Source of the DNA: Phocoena phocoena
Lineage: Eukaryota; Chordata; Mammalia; Artiodactyla; Phocoenidae
DNA length: 64,000 nucleotides
Reading direction: 5' to 3'
Assembly: GCF_963924675.1 (NCBI RefSeq)
Contig: NC_089221.1
Coordinates: 10,971,851-11,035,850, forward strand
In this document: positions 47,447-59,695 of the stretch, piece by piece
Numbering within the stretch: position 1 is the first letter of the stretch
Layout: each line of letters opens with the position of its first letter
Notes under the pieces: model-generated
Told to the model about the DNA's origin: nothing
What the model saw: the letters and a program-made list of their open reading frames with translations, nothing else
Databases searched by the model: none
Made by a program: the position numbers and the translations under genes

Positions 47447-48957
47447 AGGGGCTTCAGTCGGAGCGCAGGGAGAGGACTGGTGGTGTGAACACAGCCTGAA
47501 GGTGTTAGTGCCCCACAGCTAGCCGGGAGGGAGTCGGAGAAGAATTCTGGACCTGCAGAAGAGGCAAGAGACTTTCTCTTCCCTCTTTGTTTCCTGGTGC
47601 GCAAAGAGAGGGGATTAACAGCACAGCTAAAATGAGCTCCAGAGATGGGCGCAATCCAAGGCTAACAGCGCGGACCCCAGAGACGGGCATGAGACGCTAA
47701 GGCTGCTGCTGCCGCCACCAAGAAGCCTGTGTGTGAGCACAGGTCATTATCCACACACCCCTTCCTGGGAGCCTGTGCAGCCCGCCACTGCCAGGGTCCC
47801 TGGATCCAGGGACAACTTCCCCAGGAGAACGCACGGCGCGCCCCAGGCTGCTGCAATGTCAGTCTGGCCTCTGCCGCAGCAGGCTGGCGCCACATCGTGC
47901 CCCTACTTCCCCCCGGCCTGAGTGAGCCAGAGTCCCCGAATCAGCTGCTCCTTTAACCCCATCCTGTCTGAGCGAAGAACAGACGCCTTCCGGTGACCTA
48001 CACGCAGAGGCGGAGCCAAATCCAAAGCTGAGCCCCGGGAGCTGTGAGAACAAAGAAGAGAAAGGGAAATCTCTCCAAGCAGCCTCAGGAACAGTGGATT
48101 AAATCTCCATAATCAACTTGATGTACCCTGCATCTGTGGAATACCTGAATAGACAAACAATCAACCCAAATTGAGGAGGTGGACTTTAAAAGCAAGATTT
48201 ATTATTTTTTTCACTTTTCCTCTTTCTGTGAGTGTGTATGTGTATGCTTTTGTGTGAGATTCTGTCTATATACATTTGCTTTCACCATTTGTCCTAGGGT
48301 TCTACCCATCCGGTTTTTCTTTTGTTTTTTAGTTTAAAAAAATAGGTCTTAATAATTATTTTTTATTTTAATAACTTTATTTTATTTTATAGTACTTTAT
48401 TATATTTTCTTTTATCCTCTTTCATTCTTTCTTTCTGCTTTTTCTCCCTTTTATTCTGAGCCGTGCAGATGAAAGGCTCTTGGTGCTGCAGCCAGGAGTC
48501 AGTGCTATGCCTCTGAGGTGGGAGACCCAACTTCAGGACACCGCTCCACAAGAGACCTCCCAGCTCCACATAAAATCAAATGGCGAAAATCTGCCAGAGA
48601 TCTCCATCTCAATACCAACAACCAGCTTCACTCAACGACCAGCAAGCTACAGTGCTGAACACCCTATGCCAAACAACTAGCGAGACAGGAACACAACCCC
48701 ACCCATTAGCAGAGAGGCTGCCTAAAATCATAATAAGGCCAAAGACACCCCAAAACACACCACCAGACGTGGACCTGCCCACCAGAAAGACAAGATTCAG
48801 CCTCATCCACCAGAACACAGGCATGAGTCCCCTACACCAGGAAGCCTACACAACCCACTGAACCAACTTTAGCCACTGAGGACAGACACCAAAAACAATG
48901 GGAACTACAAACCTGCAGCCTGCAAATAGGAAACCCCAAACACAGTAAGGTAAGCAA
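47447..48957 (+). promoter_or_regulatory. L1 5' UTR (element 3), truncated
   Basis: About 1.5 kb, CpG-rich at 47450-48050, homologous to the 5' UTR of element 2 (shared text around 'gtgtgaacacagcctgaa' and 'ccacagctagc'). The T-rich part at 48200-48430 has no clear match in element 1. Confidence 0.85.
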
Positions 48958-49851
48958 AATGAATGACAGAAAAACACACAGCAGATGAAGGAGCAAGATA
49001 AAAACCCAACAGACCTAACAAATGAAGAAGAAATAGGCAGTCTACCTGAAAAAGAATTCAGAATAATGATAGAAAAGATGATCCAAAATCTTGGAAATAG
49101 AATAGAGAAAATGCAAGAAACATTAAACAAAGACCTAGAAGAACTAAAGAGGAAACAAGCAATGATGAACAACACAACAAATGAAATTAAAAACACTCTA
49201 GAAGGGATCAATAGCAGAAAAACTGAGGCAGAAGAATGGACAAGTGACCTGGAAGATAAAATAGTGAAAATAACTACTGCAGAGCAGAATAAAGAAAAAA
49301 GAATGAAAAGAACTGAGGACAGTCTCAGAGACTTCTGGGACAACATTAAATGCACCAACATTCGAATTATAGGGGTTCCAGAAGAAGAAGAGGGAAAAAA
49401 AAAGGAAATGAAAAAATATTTGAAGAGATTGTAGTTGAAAATTCCCTTAATATGGGAAAGGAAATAGTTAATCAAGTCCAGGAAGCACAGAGAGTCCAAT
49501 ACAGGATAAATCCAAGGAGAAACACACCAAGACACATATTAATCAAAATGTCAAAAATTAAATACAAGGAAAACATATTAAAAGCAGCAAGAGAAAAACA
49601 ACAAATAACACACAAGGGAATCCACCTAAGTTTAACAGCTTATCTTTCAGCAGAAACTCTGCAGGCCAGAAGGGACTGGCAGGACATATTTAAGTGATGA
49701 AGGAGAAAAACCTACAACCAAGATTACTCTACCCAGCAAGGATCTCATTCAGATTTGATGGAGAAATTAAAATCTTTACAGACAGGCAAAGCTGAGAGAG
49801 TTCAGCACCACCAAACGAGCTTTACAAAAAATGCTAAAGGGTCTTCTCTAG
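48958..49851 (+). pseudogene. L1 ORF1 (element 3), frameshifted
   Basis: The ATG at 48958 is followed within ten codons by an out-of-frame stop; comparison with element 2 shows a small deletion near 48965. The frame is readable again from 48985 (149 codons: coiled coil, then the RRM region with a PEEEEG signature). A second frameshift in the A-run at 49391-49400 moves it to the frame that ends at 49697 (C-terminal domain with a HILIKMSKIKYKENILKAAR stretch). Another lost base near 49692 creates that early stop. The ancestral stop is at 49849-49851. Three frame breaks make a functional protein impossible. Confidence 0.92.
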
Positions 49852-49909
49852 GCAAGAAACACAAGAGAAGGAAAAGACCTACAATAACCAACCCAAAACA
49901 ATTAAGAAA

Positions 49910-52900
49910 ATGGGAATAGGAACATTCATATCGATAATTACCTAATGCAAAAGGACTAAATGCTGCCACCAAAAGACACAGACTGGCTGAATGGATACAA
50001 AAACAAGGCCCATATATATGCTGTCTACAAGAGACCCACTTCAGATCTAGAGACACATACAGACTGAAAGTGAGGGGATGGAAAAAGATATTCCATGCAA
50101 ATGGAAACCAAAAGAAAGCTGGTGTGGCAATTCGCATATCAGACAAAATAGACTTTAAAATAAAGATTATTAGAAGAGAGAATGAAGGACACTACATAAT
50201 GGTCAAAGATTCATCCAAGAAGAAGGTATAAAATTTGTAAATATTTATACACCCAACATAGGAGCACCTCAATACATAAGGCAAATACTAACAGCCATAA
50301 AAGGAGAAATCAACAGTAACACATTCATAGTAGGGAACTTTAACACCCCATTTTCACCAATGGACAGATCATCCAAAATGAAAATAAATAAGGAAACACA
50401 AGCTTTAAATGATACATTGAACAAGATGGACTTAATTGATACTTACAGGACATTCCATCCAAAAACAACAGAATACACATTTTTCTCAAGTGCTCATGGA
50501 ATATTCTCCAGAATAGATCATATCTTGGGTCACAAATGAAGCCTTGGTAAACTTAAGAAAATTGAAATTGTATCAAGTATCTTTTCCGACCACAACACTA
50601 TGAGACTAGATATCAATTACAGGAAAAGATCTGTAAAAAATACAAACACATGGGGGCTAAACAATACACTACTTAATAACGAAGTGATCACTGAAGAAAT
50701 CAAACAGGAAATCAAAAAATACCTAGAAAAAAATGACAATGGAGACATGATGATCAAAACACTATGGGATGCAGCAAAAGCAGTTTTAAGAGGGAAATTT
50801 ATAGCAATGAAATTCTACCTTAAGAAACAGGAAACATCCTGAATAAACAACCTCACCTTGCACCTAAAGCAAATAGAGAAAGAAGAACAACAACAACAAC
50901 AAAAAAAACCAAAGTTAACAGAAGGAAAGAAATCATAAAGATCAGATCAGAAATAAATGAAAAAGAAATGAAGGAAATGATAGCAAAGATCTCTACAACT
51001 AAAAGCTGGTTCTTTGAGAAGATAAACAAAATTGATCAACCATTAGCCAGACTCATCAAGAAAAAAAGGGAGAAGGCTCAAATCAATAGAATTAGAAATG
51101 AAAAAGAAGCAACAACTGACACTGTAGAAATACAAAAGATCCTGAGAGATTACTACAGGTAACTCAATGCCAATAAAATGCACAATCTGGAAGAAATGGA
51201 CATATTCTTAGAAATGCACAACCTGCCAAGACTGAATCAGAAATAAATAGAAAATATGAACACAACAATCACAAGCATTGAAATTGAAATTGTGATTAAA
51301 ACTTTTCCAACAAACAAAAGCCCAGGACCAGATGGCTTCACAGGCAAATTCTACCAAACATTTAGAGAAGAGCTAACACCTATCTTTCTCAAACTCTTCC
51401 AAAATGTAGCAGAGGGAGGAACACTCCCAAACTCATACTACGAGACCACCATCACCCTGATAACAAAACCAGACAAGGATGTCACAAAGAAAGAAAACTA
51501 CAGGCCAATATCACTGATGAACATAGATGCAAAAATCCTCAACAAAATACTAGCAAACAGAATCCAACAGCACGTTAAGAGGATAATACACCATTATCAA
51601 GTGGGGTTTATTCCAGAAATGCAAGGAATCTTCAATATACGCAAATCAATCAATGTGATACACCATATTAACAAATTGAAGGAGAAAAACCATATGGTCA
51701 TCTCAATAGATGCAGAGAAAGCTTTCGACAAAATTCAACACCGATTTATGATAAAAACCCTGCAGAAAGTAGGCATAGAGGGAACTTTCCTCAACATAAT
51801 AAAGGCCATATATGACAAACCCACAGCAAACATCATCCTCAATGGTGAAAAACTGAAAGCATTTCCACTAAGAAATGGAACAAGGCAAGGTTGCAGACTC
51901 TCACCACTCTTATTCAACATAGTTTTGGAAGATTTAGCCACAGCAATCAGTGAAGAAAAGGAAATAAAAGGAAGCCAAATCAGAAAAGCAGAAGTAAAGC
52001 TGTCCCTGTTTGCAGATGACATGATACTATACATAGAGAATCCTAAAGATGCTACCAGAAAACTACTAGAGCTGATCAATGAATTTGGTAAAGTAGCAGG
52101 ATACAAAATTAATGCACAGAAATATCTGGCATTCCTATACACTAATGAAGAAAAATCTAAAAGTGAAATCAAGAAAACATTCCCATTTACCACTGCAATA
52201 AAAAGAATAAAATATCTAGGAATAAACCTACCTAAGGAGACAGAAGACCTGTATGCAGAAAATTATAAGACACTGATGAAAGAAATTAAAGATGATACAA
52301 AGAGATGGAGAGATATACCATGTTCTTGGATTGGAATAATAAACATTGTGAAAACGACTCTACCACCCAAAACAATCTATAGATTCAGTGCAATCCCTTT
52401 CAAACTACTACTGGCATTTTTTACAGAACTGGAACAAAAAATTTTACAATTTGTATGGAAACACAAAAGACCCCAAATAGCCAAAGCAATCTTGAGAACA
52501 AAAAATGGAGCTGGAAGAATCAGGCTCCCTGACTTCAGAGTATGCTACAAAGCTACAGTAACCAAGACAGTATGGTACTGGCACAAAAACAGAAATATAG
52601 ATCAATGGAACAGGATAGAAAGCCCAGAGATAAACCCACGAACTTATGGTCACCTTATATTTGATAAAGGAGGCACGAATGCACAGTGGAGAAAGGAGAG
52701 CCTCTTCAGTAAGTGGTGCTGGGAAAACTGGACATGTATATGTAAAAGTATGAGATTAGAACACTCCCTAACACAATACACAAACATCAGCTCAAAATGG
52801 ATTATAGACCTAAGTGTAATGCCAGAAACTATCAAACTCTTAGAGGAAAACAAAGGCAGAACACTCTATGATATAAATCACAGTAAGATCCTTTTTATCC

Positions 52901-53731
52901 CACCTTCTAGAGAAATGGAAATAAAACCAAAAATAAACAAATGGGACCTAATGAAACTTCAAAGCTTTTGCACAGCAAAGGAAACCATAAACAAGACTCA
53001 AAGACAACCCTCAGAATGGGAGAAAATATTTGCAAATGAAGCAACTGACAAAGGATTAATCTCCAAAATTTACAAGCAGCTCATGCAGCTCAATAACAAA
53101 AAAAACAAACAACCCAATCCAAAAGTGGGCAGAAGATCTAAATAGACATCCACAGAAGTTATACAGAGTGCCAACAAACACATGAAAGAATGCTCAACAT
53201 CATTAATCATTAGAGAAATGTAAATCAAAACTACAATGAGATATCATCTCACACCGGTTAGAATGGCCATCATCAAAAAAATCTAGAAACAATAAATGCT
53301 GGAGGGGGTGTGCAGAAAAGGGAAGACTCTTGCACTGCTGATGGGAATGTAAATTGGTACAGCCACTATTGAGAACAGTATGGAGGTTCCTTAAAAAACT
53401 ACAAATAGAACTACCATATAACCCAGCAATCCCACTACTGGGCATATTCCCTGAAAAAACCATAATTCAAAAAGAGTCATGTACCAAAATGTTCATTGCA
53501 GCTCTATTTACCATAGCCAGGAGATGGAAACAACCTAAGTGTCCATCATCAGATAAATGGATAAAGAAGATATGGCACATATATACAATGGAATATTACT
53601 CAGCCATAAAAAGGAACGACATTGAGTTATTTGTATTGAGGTGGATGGACCTAGAGTCTGTCATACAGAGTGAAGTATGTCAGAAAGAGAAACGCAAATA
53701 TCATATGCTAACACATCCATATGGAATTTAA
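49910..53731 (+). pseudogene. L1 ORF2 (element 3), endonuclease-reverse transcriptase, decayed
   Basis: The ATG at 49910 is followed by a stop at the twelfth codon (49943). The endonuclease lies between about 49950 and 50850 in broken frames; its SDH triplet is intact (50585-50593). Stops at about 51160 and 51247 separate it from the longest frame, 51256-53145 (629 codons). That frame begins at the RT start (SPGPDGF motif), has the catalytic FADD at residues 252-255 (52009-52020) and continues into the C-terminal part. A frameshift near 53110 ends it. The remaining C-terminus is readable at 53354-53731 (125 codons). Together these cover the whole protein, but no single product spans them. Confidence 0.94.
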
Positions 53732-54086
53732 GAAAAAAAAATGTCATGAAGAACCTAGGGGTAATGCAGGAATAGAAAGAGACCTACTAGAGAATGGACT
53801 TGAGGATATGGGGAGGGGGAAGTGTAAGCTGTGACAAAGTGAGAGAATGGCATGGACATATATACACTACCGAACGTAAAATAGATAGCTAGTGGGAAGC
53901 AGCAACATAACACAGGGAGATCAGCTGGGTGCTTTGTGACCACCTACAGGAGTGGGATAGGGAGGGTGGGAGGGAGGGAGACAGAAGAGGGAAGAGATAT
54001 GGGAACATATGTATAACTGATTCACTTTGTTATAAAGCAGAAACTAACACCATTGTAAAGCAATTACACTCCAATAAAGATTTAAA

Positions 54087-54099
54087 AAAAGAGATTTTT
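54087..54099. repeat. Right target-site duplication of L1 element 3
   Basis: Identical to 47434-47446, partly merged with the A-tail. Confidence 0.85.
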
Positions 54100-54395
54100 T
54101 AATGCTGAGAAAAGATAATAGCTATTTCAAGTAACTTACACCCAAGAATCATCTCAAGTGAATGATCTAAATGACAATTTTAAGGAACAAAAGCAAATTA
54201 AGACCAAACAAAGCATAAAAAAGGAAATAAGTGTAAGTGCAGACAACAATGAAATATAAAACAGGAAAAGTAATAGAAGAAAAGCAAGAATATCAAAAGA
54301 CAATTGTTTAAAAAATTCAATAACATTGGTAAATGTCTTGCTAGACTAATCAGAAAAAAGAAGATAGAATCAAGGCACCAAGAATGTAAGAGGGA
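54100..54395 (+). mobile_element. Old L1 fragment, sense (part 2)
   Basis: 54300-54380 reads like the L1 linker before RT ('ttgctagactaatcagaaaaaag'-type text in shorter pieces). It continues the older L1 cut by element 3. Confidence 0.5.
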
Positions 54396-54499
54396 ATAGC
54401 CCTTCTTAGTCACAGTTTGTACATTTACATACAGTATTCTGCTTTTTCTGACATCAATGTTGTGACCACTGATATCTTTTTTTTTTTTTCTATTTATCT

Positions 54500-56200
54500 G
54501 GTCAATGTTTTTCTTCATTCTTTTCTTTTATATTTAAATCACTGGCTCACTTTATTTTAGGGGTGTCTCTTATTAACAGTATATAGTTGGTTTTATTTTG
54601 TGAACCAAGTTGATTTTTTCTCCTTTAATATGTGAATTAAAACCACTTATATTGATTGGTATGACCAATAGTTTTTTTTTTTTCTTCTCAACTCCATAAA
54701 AATATCTATAATTGAATTATTCACTTCATTTGTATTTAATAAAATCACTGATATATTTCAGCCCAAAATGCCATTATAATATTTGTCTATATGTCTATCA
54801 GTCATTTGTTCTTTTTTCTTACATTTTTTCTATTAGTTATTTTTATCAATATATTTCCCCCCCTCTTGGGTAGAGATTTTAAAACAAAAAGCATCCTTAA
54901 CTCCTTAAAAGTAATGCAAACTAACACTTTTACCACATCCTGGACAGTAGAGTGCATTAGCTCCATGTACCACCCTTATACTTTTACACATAATGGGATG
55001 TTAATCATTTTAATTACATCAAAATTAATTTTCTCACATGTTCCCTTTTTGTTGGGTTCCATTGCATTTGTCACCTTTATGCTTTGTTCTGCTATTTTTT
55101 TTTTCTGTTTTGCCAATGCCTTTCAGGCAAAGACCAGAAGGAATACACCTATGGTTTTAAAAGTTGGGTTTATTGTTTTTTCAGCAACAGGGCAAGTACA
55201 TCATGATGAACCATGGAGCATCTTGGTAACAGGATATTTTTTAGAAAGGCTTATCAAAGAATTAGATGATTTGGGGAGGGCTTAAAGAAGTAGAGCTTTG
55301 CTCTAGATAGGATGTTAATAAGAAGCAGGGATAATTCTGTGACTGTGTATTTTAATAAATTTTATCTATAGGGAGGGGAGACTAGATTGCAGCTAAAACT
55401 ATAATTGGTAAAAACAAAATATCAGTTATTCATATTAACTGGGATAGAAGTATGGTGGACTATATTCTGTTTGTGTTCAGATATGTGGTCTTATTTTTGT
55501 CATTATTTGATGCTGATATTATGTGAAGTTTTTCATTTTTAAGAGAAGAAGACCAAAACCTAGCCATGGATGCCAGAGTGTCTGGTAGTAACACCAAGAC
55601 CTAGCTAATAACACACAGACAGATCCTGAAGGTCAGGGGCTGCTTTTGTCCCTAGTGTTTCCTTTAAAAAATCCTTAGTGTTTCTTTTACTGTTAGCCTG
55701 TGATAACAAGTTACATCTCAGTTTTTGTTTCCATGAAAATGTCCTTTTATTTCCATTTTGAAAGAATAAAATGAAGACTATTTTCTTGGTATCGAATCAT
55801 TTAATGCATTTCAGGATTTTGGAAGATACTGTCACCTTGTTCCTAATTTCCATTGCTTATAGTCACCATTCAGTTGTCAGAATTATCTTTGTTCTTTGAA
55901 GATTATATGGTTCTCTTTGGAAGATCTTACAAATTTTTAAATTATTCTTAGGTTTTCAGCAGTTTTATTAAGATGTTCTTTGGCTATGTTTTCTTTCTGT
56001 GTCTGCTGCATGGTATCTACAGTGTTCCATATATGAACTGGCTATCTTTCAACATATTTGGAAAATCTTTAGGGATTCCTTTTCAAATGTTGAGTCTGTC
56101 CTATTTTCCTTCCTTTGCTTCTTAGAAAATAAAAGCAAGAGCAAAAACAATGACACGGGATATTTTACAGTATTGTATTTCTAAATTAAATCATGCTAAC
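54500..56200 (-). mobile_element. Old L1 (endonuclease-ORF1 part), antisense, interrupted
   Basis: 54560-55100 resembles the antisense of an L1 endonuclease/inter-ORF region. 55690-56180 resembles the antisense of late ORF1. A block at 55110-55680 between them does not look like L1. No frame survives; a 164-codon plus-strand frame at 54791-55285 is a by-product. Confidence 0.5.
55110..55680 (-). mobile_element. Unclassified LTR-like insertion in an old L1
   Basis: It separates two parts of an antisense old L1. On the minus strand an AATAAA lies near one end (55174-55169). I recall similar sequence as a repeat but cannot name it. Boundaries are approximate. Confidence 0.35.
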
Positions 56201-56229
56201 TAGACTTGTTTCATTTCCTAACTTTAATT

Positions 56230-56457
56230 AGATGCAAGTATTGCATTATTTTAATACATTTATTAGTATGTAATTCACAAACTGTACACCCACTTAAAAT
56301 GTAAAATTCAATGTTTTAAGCAGAATCTTGTAACCATCACTGTAATCTAATTTTAGAAAACATTCATCACCCCAAAGGAAACCCCACACACTTTAACACT
56401 TAATACCCATTCCCGTTCAAACAGCACAGCCCTAAGCAAACACTTACCTACCTTTTT
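56230..56457 (-). mobile_element. Old L1 'A' 3' UTR (part 1)
   Basis: Antisense of an old L1 3' UTR ('taattcacaaactgtacaccc', 'ttgtaaccatcactgtaatc', 'catcaccccaaaggaaaccc'). Its continuation is at 58068, beyond L1 'B'. Confidence 0.75.
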
Positions 56458-58067
56458 AAGACTATATTTATTTTAGAGCAGTTTTAGGTTTACAGCTAGG
56501 GTGAATGGAAGATACAGAGATTTTCTATATGCCCCCTGTCCCCACACATGCACAGCCACCCTTGCTATCAACCTCCCCTCCAGAGTAGTACATTTGTTAA
56601 AACCAGTGACCCTACATCAACCCATCATAATCACCTGAAGTTCAGGGTTTACACTAGGGTTCATTCCTAGTGTTGTGCATTCTAAGGGTTTAGACACATC
56701 TACAAGGACATTTATGTACTACTATGGCATCCTATAGGATAGCTTCACTACCCTAAAAGTCCTCTGTACTATGCCTATCCCTCCCTCTCTCTCACAGCCC
56801 CTGGCAACCACAGATACTTTTATTAATCCATAGTTTTCCCTTTTTTAGAATGTCATATAGTTAGAATTCTAATATATATAGTCTGTTTCAGGTTGGCTTA
56901 GTTCACTTAGTAATAAGTACTTAAGGTTACCTTATTTATTTTCATGGCTTGATAGCCCCCCCTTTTTTTTTTAGCACTGAATAATATTTCACTATCTGGA
57001 TGTACTACAGTTAATTTATTCATCTACTGAAGGACATCTTGGTTGCTTCTAAGTTTTAGCAATTATAAATAAAGCCACTATAAACATTTATATACAGGTT
57101 TTTATGAGAACATAAGTTTTCAGTTCCTTTGGGTAAATGCCAAGGAGTGTGATTAATGGATCATACAGGAACAGTACCTTTAATTCTGTAAGAAACCTTC
57201 AATCTGTTTCCCAAAGTGGTCCACCATTTTGCATCCCCACCAGCAATGAGTGAATTACTGTTGCTTCACATCCTCACCAGCATTTGGAATTGTTAGTGCT
57301 CCAGATTTTGGCCAATCTAATAGGTGTTTAGTGGTATCTTATTTGTTACTTTAATTTGCATTTCCCTGATGACATATGATGTAGAACATCTTTTCATATG
57401 CTTATTTGCCAACTTTTTGGGTGGTGTCTATTAAGGTCTTTGGTTCATTTTTTATCAGGTAGTTTGTTTTCTCATTGTTCAGTTTTAAGGATTCTTTGTA
57501 TATTTAGGATAATAGTCCTTTATCACATATGTCTTTTGCAAAAATGTTCTCCTAGCTTGTGACTCTGTTTCATTCTCTTGATATTGTCTTATAGCAGAGC
57601 AGAATTTTTTAGTTTTAATGAAGTCCAGGTTATCAGTTATTATTTTCATGGTGCTGCCTTTGACGTTGTATATAAAAAGTCATCACCATACCAAAGGTTA
57701 TGTAGTTTTTCTTCTATATATTCTTCTATGTGTCCTATCGTTTTCCAGTTTACATTTAGGTCTGTGATCCTAATTTTTATGAAGGGTGGAAGGTCTGTAT
57801 CTAGAATCATTTTTTTCCATGTGGATATCCAGTTTGTTGAAGCATCACCATTTGTTAAAAAACTATCTTTACTCCATTGTTTTGTCTTTGCTCCTTTGTC
57901 AAACATCAGTTGACTATATTTAAGTAGATGTGTCTCTCCATACTTGCTGACAGTAATTTCCCCTATGTCCTCTCCAAGAAGAGTTGTTGATCTTTCAGTC
58001 TCTTCAGGTTTTTATTTGTTGAATGCAGTGATGACTCCCAAGTTTCTTGTGTTTGGAACCCAAATTT
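56458..58067 (-). mobile_element. Old L1 'B', inserted in L1 'A'
   Basis: Antisense old L1: 3' UTR at 56458-57200, ORF2 C-terminal region at 57200-57940. A minus-strand frame of 86 codons at 57906-57646 still reads as ORF2 (WISTWKK and the degenerate ...LWYGDDFL stretch). A degenerate 15-bp direct repeat (cacttacctacctttt at 56441, cactaacctactttt at 58068) marks its target site. 57940-58067 is not resolved. Confidence 0.7.
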
Positions 58068-58242
58068 CACTAACCTACTTTTGGTCATACAAATCTGCCT
58101 ATTATATTAACGTTTCACATAAATAGAATCATTCGTTTTTGAAGACTATCTTCTTTCACTTAGCATAACGTTTGCAAAGTTTTTTATGTTGTAACATATC
58201 TCAGTACTTAATTGCTTTTAAATGACAAACAATATCTCATTA

Positions 58243-58588
58243 GAATCATCCCTCGGTGCCCATGGGGGATTGGTTGCAGGACCCACACAGATACCAGAAT
58301 CTGCCAATGCTCAAGTCCCTGATATAAAATTGTGTAGTATTTGCACATAACCTATGCACATCTTCCCATATACTTTAATCTCTACATTACTTATAATACC
58401 TAATACAATGTAAGCACTCTGCAAATAATTGTAAATACAATGTAAATACTATGTAAATAATTGCCGACATACAGCAAATTCAAATTTTGCTGTTTGGAAC
58501 TTTCTGGAATTTGTTTTATATTTTTTGATATTTTTGATCCACAGTTGGTTGAATCCATGCAGAACCCATGGATATGGAGGGTCGAATG
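58243..58588 (-). mobile_element. MER2 DNA transposon (Tigger group)
   Basis: About 345 bp, as MER2 should be, with 'tgggggattggttgcaggac' and the terminal inverted-repeat-like ends (CATCCCTCGGTG near the left, ATGGAGGGTCGAATG at the right). Flanked by the TA target duplication (58241-58242 and 58589-58590). Confidence 0.88.
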
Positions 58589-59279
58589 TATATACTATAT
58601 TTTATTTACCCATTCATCAGTTAATCTACATTTGGATTGTTTTCACATTTTGGGTGTTATAAATAACACAGCAACAAACATTTTTGAACAAATTTTTTCA
58701 TGAGTGTATGCTTTTTATCTCTTTGATATAAAATCAGAATTGGAATTGCTGGATCATATGGAAATTCTATGTTTAACTTTAAGAGGACTGCCAGACTGCT
58801 TTCTAAAGTGGCTGTACCATTTTACAATCCCATCAGCAATGAATGAGAGTTCCAAATTCTCCATATCCTTTTTAACACCTGTTACTATCTTTTAAAAAAA
58901 TATTATTTATTTTAGCCATTCTAGTGGGTGTAAAATGGTATTTCATTGTTTTTTTTGATTTGCATATCCATAATGACTAATCATTGTGAGCATCTTCTAA
59001 TCTTCTGCTTACTGCCAATTTGTATATCCATTTGAATAAAAGTCCTTTGCCCATTTTTTAGTTGGTTACTTTTCTTTTTATTAAGTCATAAGTATCTTTA
59101 TATATTTTGAATACAAGTGGCTTATCCAAAATAATATTTGCAAATATTTTCTCCCATTCTACAGATTGCCTTTCTAGTTTATTTTTGATAGAATCCAATT
59201 TATCTATTTGTCTATTGCATGTGTTTTGGTGTAATTTTAAGAAACAATTGTCTAACCCAAGGTCAAAAAGTTTTAGGCC

Positions 59280-59695
59280 TGCTATGGACAGAATGTGTCT
59301 CCCCCAAAATTTATGTTAATGCCCTAACCCCAAATGTGACTATATTTGAAGATACGGGCTTTCATTAGGATTAATGTAGGTTAATGTAATTAATGTTAAG
59401 TGAGGTTATAAGAGTGGGGCTGTAATCTGATACAATCGATGTCCTTATAATAAGAGGAAGAGACACCAGGGATACACATGCACAGGGGAAAGCCATGTAA
59501 AGACACAGCAAGAAGGTAACTTAAAGAAGGTAGCTTAACGTCACAAGTTAAAGAAGGAGGCCTCAGGAGAATCCAAACCTGCCAAAACCTTGATCTTGGA
59601 CTTGTAGCATGCAGAACTATGAGAAATACATTTCTGTATTTAAGCCATCTAGATTGTGATATTCTGTTATGGCAGCCCTAGTAGACTAATACAAT
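59280..59695 (-). mobile_element. MLT1-type (ERVL-MaLR) solo LTR
   Basis: Antisense MLT1 order: 'tatggacagaatgtgtctccc', 'atgtccttataataagagg', 'accttgatcttggacttgtagc' and 'ttctgttatggcagccctag' in short pieces. It interrupts the old L1 'A'. Confidence 0.85.

Larger units (their letters stand above)
47447..54086 (+). mobile_element. LINE-1 element 3, slightly 5'-truncated
   Basis: A plus-strand L1 of about 6.64 kb in order: 5' UTR (47447-48957), ORF1 (48958-49851), 58-bp spacer, ORF2 (49910-53731), 3' UTR (53732-54086) and a short A-tail. A 13-bp target-site duplication flanks it. Its 5' UTR aligns with that of element 2 but starts about 430 bp in, so it is 5'-truncated within the 5' UTR and lacks the YY1-like site. 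Frameshifts and stops disable both proteins. Confidence 0.95.

Noticed and set aside
51256..53145. A 629-codon frame as a host gene
   Set aside because: It is the reverse transcriptase part of L1 element 3, with FADD and L1 neighbours on both sides inside one target-site duplication.
54791..55285. A 164-codon plus-strand frame
   Set aside because: It runs across an antisense old L1 and the unclassified insertion, with a hydrophobic composition from T-rich DNA. No gene signal.
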